Shown piece after piece: positions 33,888 through 44,895 of a stretch of DNA of 64,000 nucleotides (position 1 is its first letter; each line of letters starts with the position of its first letter). Source of the stretch: Paralichthys olivaceus (Eukaryota; Chordata; Actinopteri; Pleuronectiformes; Paralichthyidae); contig NC_091096.1 in assembly GCF_024713975.1 (NCBI RefSeq), positions 27,677,458 to 27,741,457 of the forward strand, given 5' to 3'. The notes under the pieces are model-generated. The model had not been told where the DNA came from and made no database searches. It worked only from the letters and a program-made list of their open reading frames with translations. Both the position numbers and the translations under genes were made by a program.

Positions 33888-35581
33888 TGATGTCTGTTTT
33901 GTTGTTCCCAGGCTTGCTGTTTCTGCCTGAACTCTTTCCGTTTTAGTTCAACCTGTTCAGGGTCTGGCTCATTACTGCAAGAAGGCGCAATATGCCCATC
34001 CTGCCCGCACTTGAAGCAATAGCCTGGTCGGGGTCTCTTTTCAGGTGCAGATTCACCTGGGGGTGGGGATTTTGGCTCAGCTGGGGTCTTTGGTTTGGGT
34101 CTTGTATTCTTATTTGGTTTAGTGGAAGACTGAACGGGGTTGCTACTCAAATATGTTTTAAGAGACGCTATCTGAGCTTGTAACTTAGCAATTTGCTGTT
34201 CTAATTTATTCGTGTCAACGGAAGGGGTCACAGAGGCTACAGTTGCCATGTCAGTATCATCAGGGGTACAATCATTAACAGAAAGGGGGTTTGACTGAAC
34301 TTTGGTCTTAGAAAACCCTAAGTGTTGTTTCATTCGGTTTGACTTAGCAGCTTGACGGTCTTCGTCTGTGCGTAACAGAAGGAGCAGCTCTGAGAATGAG
34401 GGAGGGTTAGTTTTCTTTTGCTCCAACTGTAAACTCGTGATTAAACTGTTATTCCAACAACCCCTGCAAAACTGCTTGAGGAGCTGGCGTTCTGAGTCAA
34501 CGGCCGCAATGCCACCTCGCTTAACCACTTTACTCAAGGCTGTCTGCAGTCGCTGTAGGTAGCTGGAAGGTTTCTCACCTGAGTTTTGATTTGTATTCAG
34601 AAACTGAGCAAAAAGCTCGTCTCCATCATCCACGGTGCCGTATGCTGAATCGAGCAGACTGAGATAGTCATGGGTTCTGGAGTTAGGCCCAAGATGTTTA
34701 ACAACATTGGCAGCGGGTGGAAGGAGGCTCTCTACTATTTTTCTGACTGTGAGTTTGTCAGACATGGAAGGATCAGCAAGATAGAAATCAACATTATTAC
34801 GCCATGTATCATAGTCAGACTCTAGATTGGGACAGGGAGTCTTCCCAGAAAAACACCTAAGCTTTGTGTGGCCATGATATTGGGAAACCACGTCGCTACT
34901 CCTGATGACATGTTCGACTACTACCTTTTGGACTTCAGTGGGGGTGAGTTGTTCAGAGGATAAGTATAAGGCTGGTTTCTTAGGTGAGGGTAATGCCTCT
35001 GCACCTACAATGAGTGAAATGGAGTCATGTTCATGGGAATGAGTTGAGTCAGTGACCACTTTAACAGGAGTTTGGGTCGGGTCAGTCACTACCTCTGCTG
35101 AGGTTATATCACTGGTCAACTGAGGTCCATGATCAGTTTTAGACATATCTGGTTCGGCTGTTTGGGGTTTGGTAGACTCACGAATTCTGCTCAACTCTTC
35201 CATCAAAACCTTCTCAAAGTCAGCGCCACTTAGCTTAGCAACACCTTTCAGTTCAGCTAAGTAAGTGCGTGTCAAGGTTGAACCTTTATCAGCTGCATAC
35301 AGGTCAGAGAGGCACTGAATGTGGTTAGTAACGTTTGGGTTACTAGTGGGTCGCCTGCAGGGCAAGGTGCTCTGCAGAAACTGTATGGTCTCACCTGACT
35401 TAAACTCCACAATAGCAGTGTCTTTAAACTGAGCTTATGAACTGGTCACCTTAATTGTCCTTCCAATAGGACCGTACTGCCCTAAATATTCAATGACCTC
35501 ATTGTCTATCGCTTCTCCAGTTAAACCGTCTACTAAGACAGAGTTAGGTATTTTCACATTTTCAGCCTCTATAACATCCAT
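33878..35581 (-). pseudogene. gag: gag of the gypsy element, one premature stop
   Basis: The frame starts at the ATG at 35581 and runs to TAA at 33878 (568 codons) but is broken by an in-frame TAA at 35437-35435 (codon 49). The N-terminus (IPNSVLVDGLTGEAID, then EVIEYLGQYGPIG) resembles the RRM-like start of PNMA/fish gypsy gags. The capsid-like region follows at about residues 180-370. A CCHC zinc knuckle (CFKCGQDGHIAPSC) lies near the end. Without the stop it would make the structural polyprotein. Translation from a later in-frame start is possible but would lose the N-terminal domain. Confidence 0.85.
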
Positions 35582-35674
35582 AATATCAACTACAACAAAC
35601 ACAATTTTCTAAATATGCAGTTCACTTTTTGTCAGTAAAAGCAAAAGAAATGTCAACTGCTCAACCATCAACTC

Positions 35675-35692
35675 CTCCTGGCTGGCTCGCCA
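35675..35692 (-). other. Primer-binding site, tRNA-Arg type
   Basis: The plus strand reads CTCCTGGCTGGCTCGCCA, which is the 3' end of a vertebrate tRNA-Arg (ACG type) plus CCA. On the element strand it is the complementary 18-nt primer site, 7 nt inside the 5' LTR. Confidence 0.8.
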
Positions 35693-35699
35693 AGTTTTG

Positions 35700-36617
35700 T
35701 GTAGCACCTTTGGTCCTGACTTTTAGGTTAAAGAGACATCACATCGCTCTAGGTCCGGTATGAGTTGCACCAGGAATTTACTCACAAAAAGGAGTGGGTG
35801 TGGTTTGATTTGAACAGGTGACACTTTAATAACAATGCACAACAACAATAACATTGACAGCTTAGCTGTACTTTTATTTACCAAATGAGGCGTCACAAAA
35901 ATAAAAAAGACACAAAATCAGAGTCCATTGAAGTTGAGCTCTCCAACTCAAGAAAGTTCAGTTCTGAAAAAGGGATCCAATTGTGTGGATGTTCTGTATC
36001 AATGTCCATTCAAGTATGTCATCCTAAATCTCTACTACCCGGATAGGTGAAGAGTGTGTGTGTCTTATCTGTTCTCAGAATGTGTGATTCACATGATCTG
36101 GAGTCTCAAGGTAGGTTCTGTGGCTGGCCACACCACATCTCCAACTCTCTCTCTCTCTCAGAATCGCTGGGCTGGGCTCGCCATCTTAATCGTCTCTCTC
36201 TCAGAATCGCTGGGCTGGGCTCGCCATCTTAATCGTCTCTCTATCTCTCTGATAGTTGATCAGACTAGCACGAAACAAAAAAAACCAACCAGAGGTTCAT
36301 CAAGCATGAATTCTCATAAAGGGGGGTTTATCCTCCTCGGCTCACAGCTTATCCGGACGAGCCTGGATTTGCCTGTGACTACCGTCTCTGCCTGCGGACG
36401 TCTGTTTTAATTTAGTCGTGGCTCTCTGCTACTGTTTGCTACAGTTTGCTACTGTCTGCTTCGTGGTTTTAGAGGGAACTGCGTCACACACAGGTGCAGA
36501 CTTCTTCACGCGATACCTGTCTTAGGCTCATGGAAAACACTGCCCCCTACAGGAGATGAACTGAGTGTCTAAATGACATATACAGGGTTAGTGACCTGAT
36601 TTTTTATGTGGGTTACA
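35700..36617 (-). repeat. 5' LTR of the gypsy element
   Basis: 918 bp, nearly identical to the LTR at 28123-29040. Followed at its right edge by TATA and the remaining L1 3' UTR. Confidence 0.95.
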
Positions 36618-36699
36618 TATACTTAACTCCTGGTAAATGTTTTAATACAGTTGTATACATCTGCAAAAACCAATAAACAAAGTTTAAAAAAAAAAAGTT
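36618..36699 (+). mobile_element. 3' end of the L1 with poly(A)
   Basis: Continues the L1 3' UTR interrupted at 28122. It contains AATAAA (36671) and ends in an A-run, after which Tx1-like LINE sequence begins. Confidence 0.8.
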
Positions 36700-36719
36700 A
36701 TGCATGATAAACAAACTAA

Positions 36720-37987
36720 GGTCTGCAGAATGTGTTTGCAGCCAGGAAACATCCTAAGAGAGTGCCCTGAATTCCAGTGCCACAGATGCTGAGTTCAGGG
36801 GCACTATGCGAGAGAATGCGAAATCAAAATGGACAGCATAAAAGAAAAAAACGGAATAAAGGATGGGAAAGACGAAACCATGGAACTCGAGGGAATGGGA
36901 GGAGACGCGGAGGAGGAAAAGAGCAAGGGAGAAGTGGTGAGTGAGGACTCAGATGACAGCGACGGGGAGCACGGAGCAGCAGAGGAGACAGAGATGACAG
37001 CAGCGATGATGGTGTCAGTGGTGGAGGTAGCAGAGGTGATGGAGACAGCAGCGGTGACTGTTGAGCTGAATCTCAGATTAGGATCTCAAAGAACTACACT
37101 TCCCAGAGTGCAGCAGCAGCAGCAAACCAGCTGCTAGTCACATGATCAATCATTGTCACTGATTTGGAGCACCTGAGAAGGAATGGACTTCTCAGTCATT
37201 CAAACAAAGAGAGAAGAAGCTCCAACTTCACTCATCGGTTCAGTCTAAAGACGCCAATGGTCGGTGAAATGTTTTATTTACTTTCATGATTTTTGCAATG
37301 CTGCTTGATATGTTCAAGTTTATGTTTAACTGCTGTGTAGATTAGTTAAGAAATGAATTGCAGCATTGAAGTCATTGATTTTGTGTTGAATGAGTTTGCA
37401 CTAAGAAATATTTCATTTTGAGTTTGAAAATGTTAAAGTACAAGACACAAGAGGATAATACAAGGTTAAAGGTGTTAAAATTATGTTAAATGTTAAAACT
37501 TTACTAAAAATGGAAAATTCATGAAATTAGATTTTTCTTTATTCCATTTAAAAGCTTAAGTAGTAAATTATTTTAAAATGTTTAATGTTTAAAAATGTAA
37601 ACTTTTGTTTCTCTCTTTTATAGGTTTACAACCTAATTCATGAACAGACCAGTCAACTGACAAAGAAAAATAAAGTGATTGAGTTGGAAATTTGAGTTGT
37701 CCTTGTGTCCTTTGGATGTTGAACAAGAGGAGGACTTGACAGTGACGGAGACAACAGCGGTGAAGGAGAAGGAAAAGGCAACGGTGACAGCAGCTGCGGC
37801 AACTGAAGACGGAACGAGCGGAGGAAGGAGAGCCCATACCAAAAAGAAAGAAGATGAAGCTGAGAGCCAGAAAACAAACGACTCAGACATGGACATGGAC
37901 TTAGTATCCAAAATCATGCAAATAAGGAAAAGACAGAATCCTCAGAGGTACCAGAGGCAAAATAAGAAAAGCAAAAACAAAAATAAA
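36720..37987 (+). pseudogene. ORF1 of Tx1-like LINE copy 1
   Basis: Two CCHC knuckles (CRMCLQPGNILREC, then CHRC with a stop inside) precede an acidic Glu/Asp/Ala-rich region and a basic C-terminus rich in KRQNPQRYQRQNKKSK. An in-frame TGA in the second knuckle (about 36790) and the 683-bp LTR insertion break it. It is homologous to the longer open frame at 56048-56710. Confidence 0.8.
37059..37741 (+). mobile_element. Solo LTR inside LINE ORF1
   Basis: A 683-bp segment starting TGTTGAGC and ending ACTTGACA, flanked by GTGAC (37054-37058 and 37742-37746). The flanks rejoin perfectly with the uninterrupted LINE frame seen at 56490-56510. An AATAAA at 37668 lies near its 3' end, supporting plus orientation. 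No internal retroviral genes remain. Confidence 0.85.
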
Positions 37988-39680
37988 TGAACATATCACT
38001 ACTAATGAAAACAATCCTAACACTAAATGCTAGAGGGCTCAACAACAAATGGAAAAGACAAGACATATATGGAATGAGTGAGTACGACATAATGTGAATT
38101 CAAGAGACACACTGCAATGAAAGATGTGTGAATGAAGTAAAGAAAGAATGGTCAGGAGAAGTATACACTAACAATGGTGATGGGAAAGCAAGGGGAGTAG
38201 CAATATTAATAAAAAAAAAGGAGTGATAGAGAAAGTGAAGATGTGTGAGAATGATGGTGAAGGGAGGTTGATAGGGATCAAATTTAAATATATGAATGAA
38301 GAAATAAAACGTATAAATGTGCATGCAGCAAATACAGACAAGGAGAGAAAGGTGATGTTTGAACAAATGGGAGAAATGTGTGAAAGCAACAGTATAATAG
38401 TGGGTGATTTCAATGTATGGTGTGGAAAATTAGATGTTTCCAGAAAAATGAAATATAAACATGACTCATCAAGAGGGGTATTAGAAAAGATAAAAAGTGA
38501 GAAAAGATTGTGTGATGTGTGAAGAGACAGAAACCCAGAGGTGAAAGTATTCTCCAGAAAACAAGTGGTGAAGGGTGAATTAAAACAAAGCAGAATAGAC
38601 TTAGTATTAAGCACAAAGAAATTAGCAGAAACATTAGGTGAAATACAATACAAAATAACACTCAGCGATCACATGATGCTAAAATTCACGCTAGGGCAAG
38701 AAACAAAGACGAGAGGAGGAGGGGTGTGGTGCTTGAATGGAGAGCTGCTCAAGGAAAAAAATATAAAGAAGGTGAGAGAATACATAAAATGGGAGATGGA
38801 TGAGAGAATGTATGAGGACAAATTAAATATTGAAAAATCAGAAATCATGTACATAGGAGAGAGCAGAGTAGGGGAAGAAGTCTAAAAAACTAAAAGAAAA
38901 CAATGAATATATGAAGGTGTTAGGAGTGAACTTAGGGATTGAAGATAAAGAAGGGAGAGATAGGCAGTATGAAGGGATAGTAAACAACATAAAAAAGACA
39001 TTAGGAATGTGGGAACAGAGACGATTGAAATTGAAAGGGAAAGTGATAGTGGTAAACGTATTAATTATGAGCAAATTAAAATATATAATGAATGTGCTGG
39101 ATGTGCCTGAGCGAGTGTTGAAGGAAGTGGAGAGAATGGTGAGTGACTTTTTGTGGGATGGGAGGGGAGTGAGGATAGCCAGAGAAGTAATGGAAAATGA
39201 CTGAGGATGGTGGGATGAAGCTAATTAATCTAGAAAGGAAAAAGAAAGCACTAAGGGTGAAAATGATGGTGAGGTTTAAAAAATAGGAGCGATCGTGTGT
39301 GGAAGGTTTTTCTGAGAGAGGCGATCAACAAGTGTGGAGGGTGTGGAGAGAGTGGAGTGTATATGGAACTGAAAAAAGGCATGCTGAATGGAGTGGGAGA
39401 TTTCTACAAAGAGCTGCTTGGAGCATGGGGTGAGTTTGTGAAATGTGTCAAGTATGAATGCAAAAATGTGAAACAAGTATGGGAACAACCAGTGTTTTTA
39501 AACCCAAAAATCACAGTTGACGGGGAAACAATATACAACAGGGTGATATGGAAAGCAGGGATTAGAAAGTTGAGGGATCTAGTTTATGAGTATGTGCCGG
39601 GGTTCATGAGGGCTCAGATGGTGGTGGATGAGGTGAGAGAAAATGGTGATGAAATGTGGTTGGGTACAGCTTAGGGAGTG
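37988..39680 (+). pseudogene. ORF2 remnant of Tx1-like LINE copy 1
   Basis: Endonuclease motifs are readable across frame breaks (ILTLNARGLNNKW, IQETHCNERC, SIIVGDFNVWCGKLD, LSDHMMLKF). After about 38820 the sequence continues with the post-RT region (GKVIVVNVLIMSKLKYIMNV, MVSDFLWDGRG). The RT catalytic core is deleted, so the copy is inert. Confidence 0.8.
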
Positions 39681-40082
39681 ATAGAAAAAATTAAGAAGGC
39701 AATGCCGAAAGAATGGATGGATATGATCGAGAGAGAGACTGTGGTGAGGGAAGAAAGAGACACTGTTGCTGCTGTCCAGACACAGGAGGCTCCGGAAGAG
39801 ATGGCAGCTGCCGCTGCAGTCGAGGCACAGGGGGCTCAGGAGAAGATGGCAATGGAATTGAATGCTGCAAGAAACAGCTCTCTGTCAGCTCTCCTGTTTT
39901 CTACTATGGATTATCCAATGCAACTAGTTGAGGACAATTTTCTTCTCCAAAATTCAGTTAAAATTAAAAAAAAAAGGATTAAAATGGTACTTCAAGCTCC
40001 TGAAGTGTGTTACAGTCTCCTATGTGTTTTAACCTGTAATGGAAATTTTACATTTGTGTATGTTTAAATGCATGAGCAGACA

Positions 40083-40500
40083 TGTATGTGGAGGACTGAC
40101 CAAATGGTTAATCTAAAAAGGGTAACTTTAAGGTTTATGATGGTGGCTTAAGAGACTTGAGTTTTATGGCCTCGAGAAACCACAACTTTATGGTATCTTT
40201 TGGTATCTCTTATTGGGATCAAACACCTGGCGTCTCACAGGGGGGTCATCCACAGAACATGTAAACAAAAGGACAAGATGTCTCCTCCACTGAGTGAAAC
40301 TACAAGAGGGCAATAAAAACCTTTGCATGCTAAGTGGGAGCGGGCTGTGAGTTATAGGAACACTGATTTTCTTATGTTCTTTGCTCATTTGTGCATGTCA
40401 TTCAGGTGATGTGTACTGATGAGTCCATCTGCAGATGCTGAATTAAACTTTCAGAAAGAAGTGTTTGACTTTGAGCTTGTTTCACAGAAATTGCCACCAC
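40083..40500 (+). mobile_element. Possible solo LTR
   Basis: Starts TGTATGTGG and ends GCCACCACA, with CAATAAAAACC at about 40311, an arrangement like an LTR with U3, R and U5. I find no matching target duplication, so the call is tentative. Confidence 0.3.
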
Positions 40501-40587
40501 AATATCCAACCAGATGATTTTTCATTTATCCGACCACCTCTCGTTTATCTGACCAGACGTCATTGCTCCGACCATGTTTCTAATTTA

Positions 40588-40684
40588 TCCAATCACATGT
40601 TGTATATCCAACCAGATTTTTTTTCATTTATCCGACCACCTCTCGTTTAAAAAAATCTGGTTGAATATACAACATGTGATTGGA
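40588..40684. repeat. Hairpin-forming palindrome
   Basis: CCAATCACATGTTGTATATC with the following CAACCAGATTTTTTT is repeated in inverted form 26 bp later, giving arms of about 35 bp with two mismatches. It lies in the left end of the unclassified transposon. Confidence 0.8.
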
Positions 40685-41014
40685 TAAATGAGAAACCTTG
40701 GTGAGACAAACAAGGGGTGTTTGGATAAATTTACGAAGTGGGATGATTCAGACCTTTATGGATATTTTAAGGTCCTCATCAGTGCATAAAAGCAGAAGAG
40801 ATCATTCTGTGCTTTGTTTCTCCTCAGAAACAGATCTCTGTCTGCTCGCTAAGCCTTAAAATGATGGAGTACATGACAATGGTTGTCCGATGGTGCCTTG
40901 TGCCACAGCCTCACATCAATTTCCCCCCATCAGGTCTTGGGTGGAACATGAGCAGGTGGAACTGTACAGAAAATGAGACCCAGCATTTGATAGTTATTTG
41001 CGCTCAGTCTGAGC

Positions 41015-41692
41015 GATGTGGTCAAGGCTGACGGTCGATTTGTTCCATCTTGTTTTGACACAGCAGAAAAAAGGAATTACGTTAGATACGTCGTAGAGGT
41101 GGAACAGAGCAACAACGTCATCCTCACAGGTAATGTGATTCTGCATACTTGTATTGCAAACGGTAATGTCAAAGACATCGGTGTAGAATTGTAAAAGTAA
41201 TTTTGTTTTATAATGTTTTCTCATAGGTCCAACACGTGTCGAAGATGAGACGGACAATGAAACTGAGGAAGCTGTCACCCCTTCGCCTGTTTCTGCTGCT
41301 ACCAGATTTCTGACTGTTGCCTGTCGTGTGGACATTTGTGTGGTCTGTCTTGTGTGAACAGCCTGGAAGACGCAGGTTCAGTCATGTGCAGTGTTTGCAG
41401 AACCAAAACATTCAAGTGGTTTGACATCAAGGGGTCCCAAGAATTGAATCCTGAATGTCAGGCATGCGGCAAGGTAAAAATTTGGCTTATCAAGTGTGGA
41501 CATGTAACATGCACATGCAACAGCAGCAGATGTGTTGTCTGTGATAGCCTATCACAGAACTTCGAAAGCTGTTTCCATCAACATCAGCATGAAAAGTCAG
41601 AGGTGAAATCCTTGAGGTTGTGGAAGCGCTTTATTGTATTTCTTTGTACATTTTGTGAGAATAGCACATCCATTGTACATAACACAATGGTA
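41015..41692 (+). pseudogene. Cysteine-rich RING-like protein of the unclassified transposon
   Basis: Two exons are visible. The first (about 41015-41131) encodes VVKADGRFVPSCFDTAEKRN and ends at GTAATG. The second begins after TTCTCATAG near 41226 and encodes an acidic linker, then paired cysteines and histidines: DCCLSCGHLCGLSC, CSVC, then ECQACGK, KCGHVTCTC, CVVC. The spacing suggests two zinc-binding, RING-like modules. A one-base frame change near 41305 separates the linker frame from the cysteine-rich frame, so this copy is probably broken. I do not recognise the family. Zinc binding is likely; catalytic function is unknown. Confidence 0.45.
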
Positions 41693-42125
41693 TAAATGAC
41701 CAGAATAGATAAATAAACCGTTATAACAATGAGGCACTGTACATCTGTGAGAATAACACCATTCATTGTACATGACACAATAGTATAAATGACCTGTAAT
41801 AAATAAACCATTATAACAGTGAGACACGCGTGTTGGATTCTATGTCGTTGTATGTAATATGATGCCTCGGGGCCAGCCGAGTCATCCGCGGTCTGCAACT
41901 TCTCAAAAGAGCTCCCCTCAGGAACTTCTCAGCTTCTGTCTTGCTTTTGTGTAACAAAAAAATTGTATGGGAGATAAACTATCTTGGTTATTGGCAGAAT
42001 GCCAGGTTTTCTTTTTGGTTGGATAAAGGGTGTGTGATTGGACAAAAGATGTGGTAGTAAAGAAAAGGAAGGATGAATGAAAAACTCTGGTCGGAGTAAT
42101 GACGTCTGGTCGGATAAAGGAGTTT

Positions 42126-42205
42126 CTTTATTTATTTCCACATTTATTTATACAATTATTTACTTATTTATACTTAGGTCATTTCTCGTCCTCCATACAC
42201 TGAAG
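42126..42205. repeat. AT-rich element terminus, inverse of that at 23813
   Basis: TTTATTTCCACATTTATTTA runs into TATACTTAGGTCATTTCTCG and TCCTCCATACA, the reverse complement of the terminus at 23813-23880. It directly abuts the TTTATCC-type inverted repeat. Confidence 0.6.
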
Positions 42206-42207
42206 GA

Positions 42208-42940
42208 AGAGAGTGAGCATTCAAAAGACCATATGTAGTCAAAACTCTACTTTATCCGTGTCATTTCATTATGGCACTCTCAAAATGTCATATTTAGAGA
42301 GAGCGGTGAGTTTACTCAGCATCAGGGGAAAAAACTGTACAACCCTGACATAATTAATGAAGGAAATGATTGAAAATTCAAATATTTTTTTTTTCTTGCA
42401 ATACTAGGACAAAATGACACCTTCAGTTTATTTTCCCTGCACAATAAAACAGTTGAAGGAATTCCAGAGTGTCAATGGTCACAAAGCAACAAAACTGTGG
42501 ATTATGGTGATGATTCTCTTTGCTGCCAGCAGATGGTGCTGTTGCTCCTGCTTCAGAGGAGACACATCTTGGAAAGAGCAGGAAAGACTGTTCATCAAAG
42601 AAAAAAAGAATATGGAACCCTCACATCATCACTGAAAGGTGAGAGTGAGCATTCATCAGATTTGTTTCTAATCAAAACACTACTTTATTCATGTTTTATT
42701 AACATATCATTTTCAAATTGTCTTATTTGGAGAGAGCGATGAAAGAGCAGGGAGTTTACTCTGCATCAGGGAAACAACTGGAAATGAAACACTGACAATA
42801 TTGCTGAAGGTCATTTTTGAAAATTGTAATGATTTTTTTCTTGCAACAATATGACAAAATTGCACCTTGAGCTTGTTTTTCATGAACAATTGCAAAGCAA
42901 TAGAACCATTGATGATGGTGATGATTCACATGTATAAAGG
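42208..42940 (+). repeat. Imperfect ~430-bp direct repeat
   Basis: Sequence from GAGAGTGAGCATTCA at 42211 recurs from 42641, with shared blocks (AAAACTCTACTTTAT / AAAACACTACTTTAT; GGAGAGAGCG; TTTTTTTCTTGCAA). The units have diverged. There is no gene. Confidence 0.7.
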
Positions 42941-42964
42941 AGGTATTGTGGGTGGAGTCAATCG

Positions 42965-42991
42965 CTTACGGCCATACCACCCTGAACACGG
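42965..42991 (+). rRNA. 5S rRNA 5' fragment (27 nt)
   Basis: Matches the first 27 nt of vertebrate 5S rRNA (GCTTACGGCCATACCACCCT then GAACACG) and then stops abruptly. It overlaps the missing part of the 5S copy at 24679-24776 by six bases (AACACG) but lies on the opposite strand. Confidence 0.8.
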
Positions 42992-43140
42992 CGCATGCGT
43001 TACAGTCAGGTGACACTATTTTGAATTTCACGGACGTTGAGCACCGCGGGTGACTCAGCTCCGTTCTCTTCTTTTTCCTTTTTTTCCCCTCTCCTGGACT
43101 TTTCAATGAGCAAACATATATAAATACAGCGAAGGACTGA

Positions 43141-44623
43141 GTGATAACATCAAACAAAACCGAGTTTATACATGTCTGTCCGTGTCAACATCACATTAAA
43201 CAACAATTTAAATCATATGGGTAAAAAAATAAAGATAGTCCTAAAATCTTGGACGAGATTCGAAACGACGAGTTGAAGCAGTTTGAGCTTCTGGCCTGAT
43301 GACGATCTCATTACGCCATGGAGCCGCTGAAAAGTTCTGTGCGCTTCTCCTCAATCAAGCGCTTTTTACTCTATCAGGTGTATCACACCAGATGTGGTTT
43401 GAGGAAACACCCATGTCATCTGGTGATAGTCCGAACACAGATTAAACACTGCATACTTATTAACAGGCTTCACAAACTGATGACCATCATTCATAGGAGA
43501 AACATGGAGTTATGGAGAATACACACGCGTGGCCAGCTCCACGCAAAGTGCCTTTGTATGACGCTGGTGATCATTTACAATGCGCACACACCAAACACCT
43601 GTCACATGAAAACATGCCTCACATGAACAACAAGGTGGAAGCTCGCGCGGTGTTTGTGTGAGTAAAGTTGATGATCGTGCTTGTGTTGGATGTGTTTAGC
43701 TTCATGTGTCCTCCGACTCTCGCTGCTGGTTAAAGTCAGCAGACGTGATCTTAAAAGATGTGCTCGATGTTCTCGACCATGAGGTTCAGTCCTCGGAGAA
43801 TGAAAACAACCCAAACGCTCATCAGAACACGAGTGTGTTTGTTTTTCGTAGTTTCTGTATTGCCAGTGTTGTTTATCTGTGTGTGATCCACAGATGATCT
43901 GTCTGAACTGAGTCGAGTGTGTTGTGAACGTGACACGTGTGACGAGGCAAATGTGGAAAACGAACTAAACGACTTCATGGTCGAACAACGTGTTGTGTAT
44001 TTCTTCTCTTCTGTCAGATGACTACGTGCTTTGTTGGGGCTGTGTCACTCGAAGGAGTAAATAAAGTACCCTGTGTAACTATGACAACTCTGGCAAATTA
44101 TAATTATAATTATTATTATTATTGGGGCTAAATATAAATGTGAGTAAAATCCCACCACGGGAGTAGATACGCTGTGCTCCACATAAAAATGCCTCACGTA
44201 AACGTGGTGACGCTACCCACTATGCCACTGATCTGGCTGAGGAAGCATTATCACCTTTACGTTCTGATGACTGTTCTGATGACTGTGGAGTCTGCGAACC
44301 ACTCACCATGTGTTACTGTTTCAGCGAATACACCCAGGTTACCTTGTGACAGTCACAACTCAACTGTACACTCAGCATTATCGTTCATACGTCACACATT
44401 TGGACCCTGCTGCGCTTGTGTGTTTAAAACAGTACGACATCATGAAAAATTGCTATACAGAAAAGCCACCATTATTATGCGTCTTTACTATTAGTGCGCG
44501 TTTCGTGTGCTCGTTGATACCTTGGTTGGTGTGATGCAAGAATACAAACACAAATAGCGAGAGGCTTGTAACAGACACAACACAAATGCACACCTGCGCA
44601 CGCATCTTCACCAGCAGGATTGT
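43141..44623 (+). repeat. Left arm of a 1.5-kb inverted repeat (Ginger-like element)
   Basis: Near-identical, inverted, to 54285-55885. It contains plus-strand copies, about three-quarters similar by eye, of the last three exons of the central gene: AGCAGACGTGATCTTAAAAG near 43738, the exon beginning ATGATCTGTCTGAACTGAGT after a splice-like CCACAG at 43893, and a final segment after TCTGTCAG at 44020 followed by TAAATAAAG. The copies have lost most conserved residues. Confidence 0.8.
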
Positions 44624-44684
44624 ATTTGCCAATCACTTACTTGTCATTGTATTCAAACCATTCACACCTGGTGGTGGCAAAACC

Positions 44685-44692
44685 TATATATA
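44685..44692 (+). promoter_or_regulatory. TATA-like box upstream of the Ginger-like gene
   Basis: TATATATA lies just inside the left arm. Without the LINE insertion it would be only about 200 bp from the ATG at 50443, so it is a candidate promoter now separated by 5.6 kb. Confidence 0.35.
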
Positions 44693-44727
44693 TTCCTTGT
44701 TCTGCTCTCTTAATGTGTAGAGAGTAA

Positions 44728-44790
44728 GGAGACAGAGAGAGACAGAGAGAGACAGAGAGAGACACAGAGAGATAGAGAGAGAGAGAGAGT
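44728..44790. repeat. (GA)n-rich microsatellite, left part
   Basis: GACAGAGAGA-type units end exactly where the LINE poly(A) (seen as a T-run, 44795-44811) begins. The tract resumes at 50353. Confidence 0.9.
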
Positions 44791-44895
44791 TAGATTTTTT
44801 TTTTTTTTTTTACAAAAACACTTTATTTACATATTTTCATTTGTACAGGTTTTTAAAATAAAGTGTTCATGTAATTAGAATAATTTAAAAATACA

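Larger units (their letters stand above)
28123..36617 (-). mobile_element. Ty3/gypsy LTR retrotransposon, recently inserted
   Basis: An 8.5-kb element on the minus strand with two 918-bp LTRs (TGTAGC...GTTACA) that differ at only about six positions seen by eye, a tRNA-Arg-type primer site, polypurine tract, gag and pol. The integrase follows RNase H, as in Ty3/gypsy. It lies in the 3' UTR of an L1 with TATA on both sides (28119-28122, 36618-36621). No env gene is visible. The gag stop codon and an altered RNase H residue suggest this copy is not autonomous. Confidence 0.95.
36706..40067 (+). mobile_element. Tx1-like LINE, copy 1 (decayed)
   Basis: Collinear with the LINE at 56130-57330. ORF1 zinc-knuckle sequence starts at 36706, cut off at its 5' side by the L1 tail. 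ORF1 is interrupted by a solo LTR (37059-37741). ORF2 keeps endonuclease parts and the C-terminal region, but the reverse transcriptase core with its YADD motif is missing, as the sequence jumps near 38820 from endonuclease-side to post-RT sequence. Many stops. Confidence 0.8.
40538..42125. mobile_element. Unclassified transposon with TTTATCCGACCA-type terminal inverted repeats
   Basis: The left end (CTCGTTTATCTGACCAGACG, then TCATTGCTCCGACCA) recurs inverted at 42060-42125, as do internal blocks with TCCAATCACA and TATCCAACCA. Between them is a split cysteine-rich gene rather than a recognisable transposase. Target duplication is not clear. Confidence 0.55.

Noticed and set aside
43706-43897. 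Small open frame repeated in both inverted arms as an independent gene
   Set aside because: It overlaps the decayed protease/PHD exon copy and has no start context or domain of its own.
44100-44140. AT-rich ATTATTATT tract as an origin or regulatory site
   Set aside because: Simple sequence in both arms with no further supporting motif.
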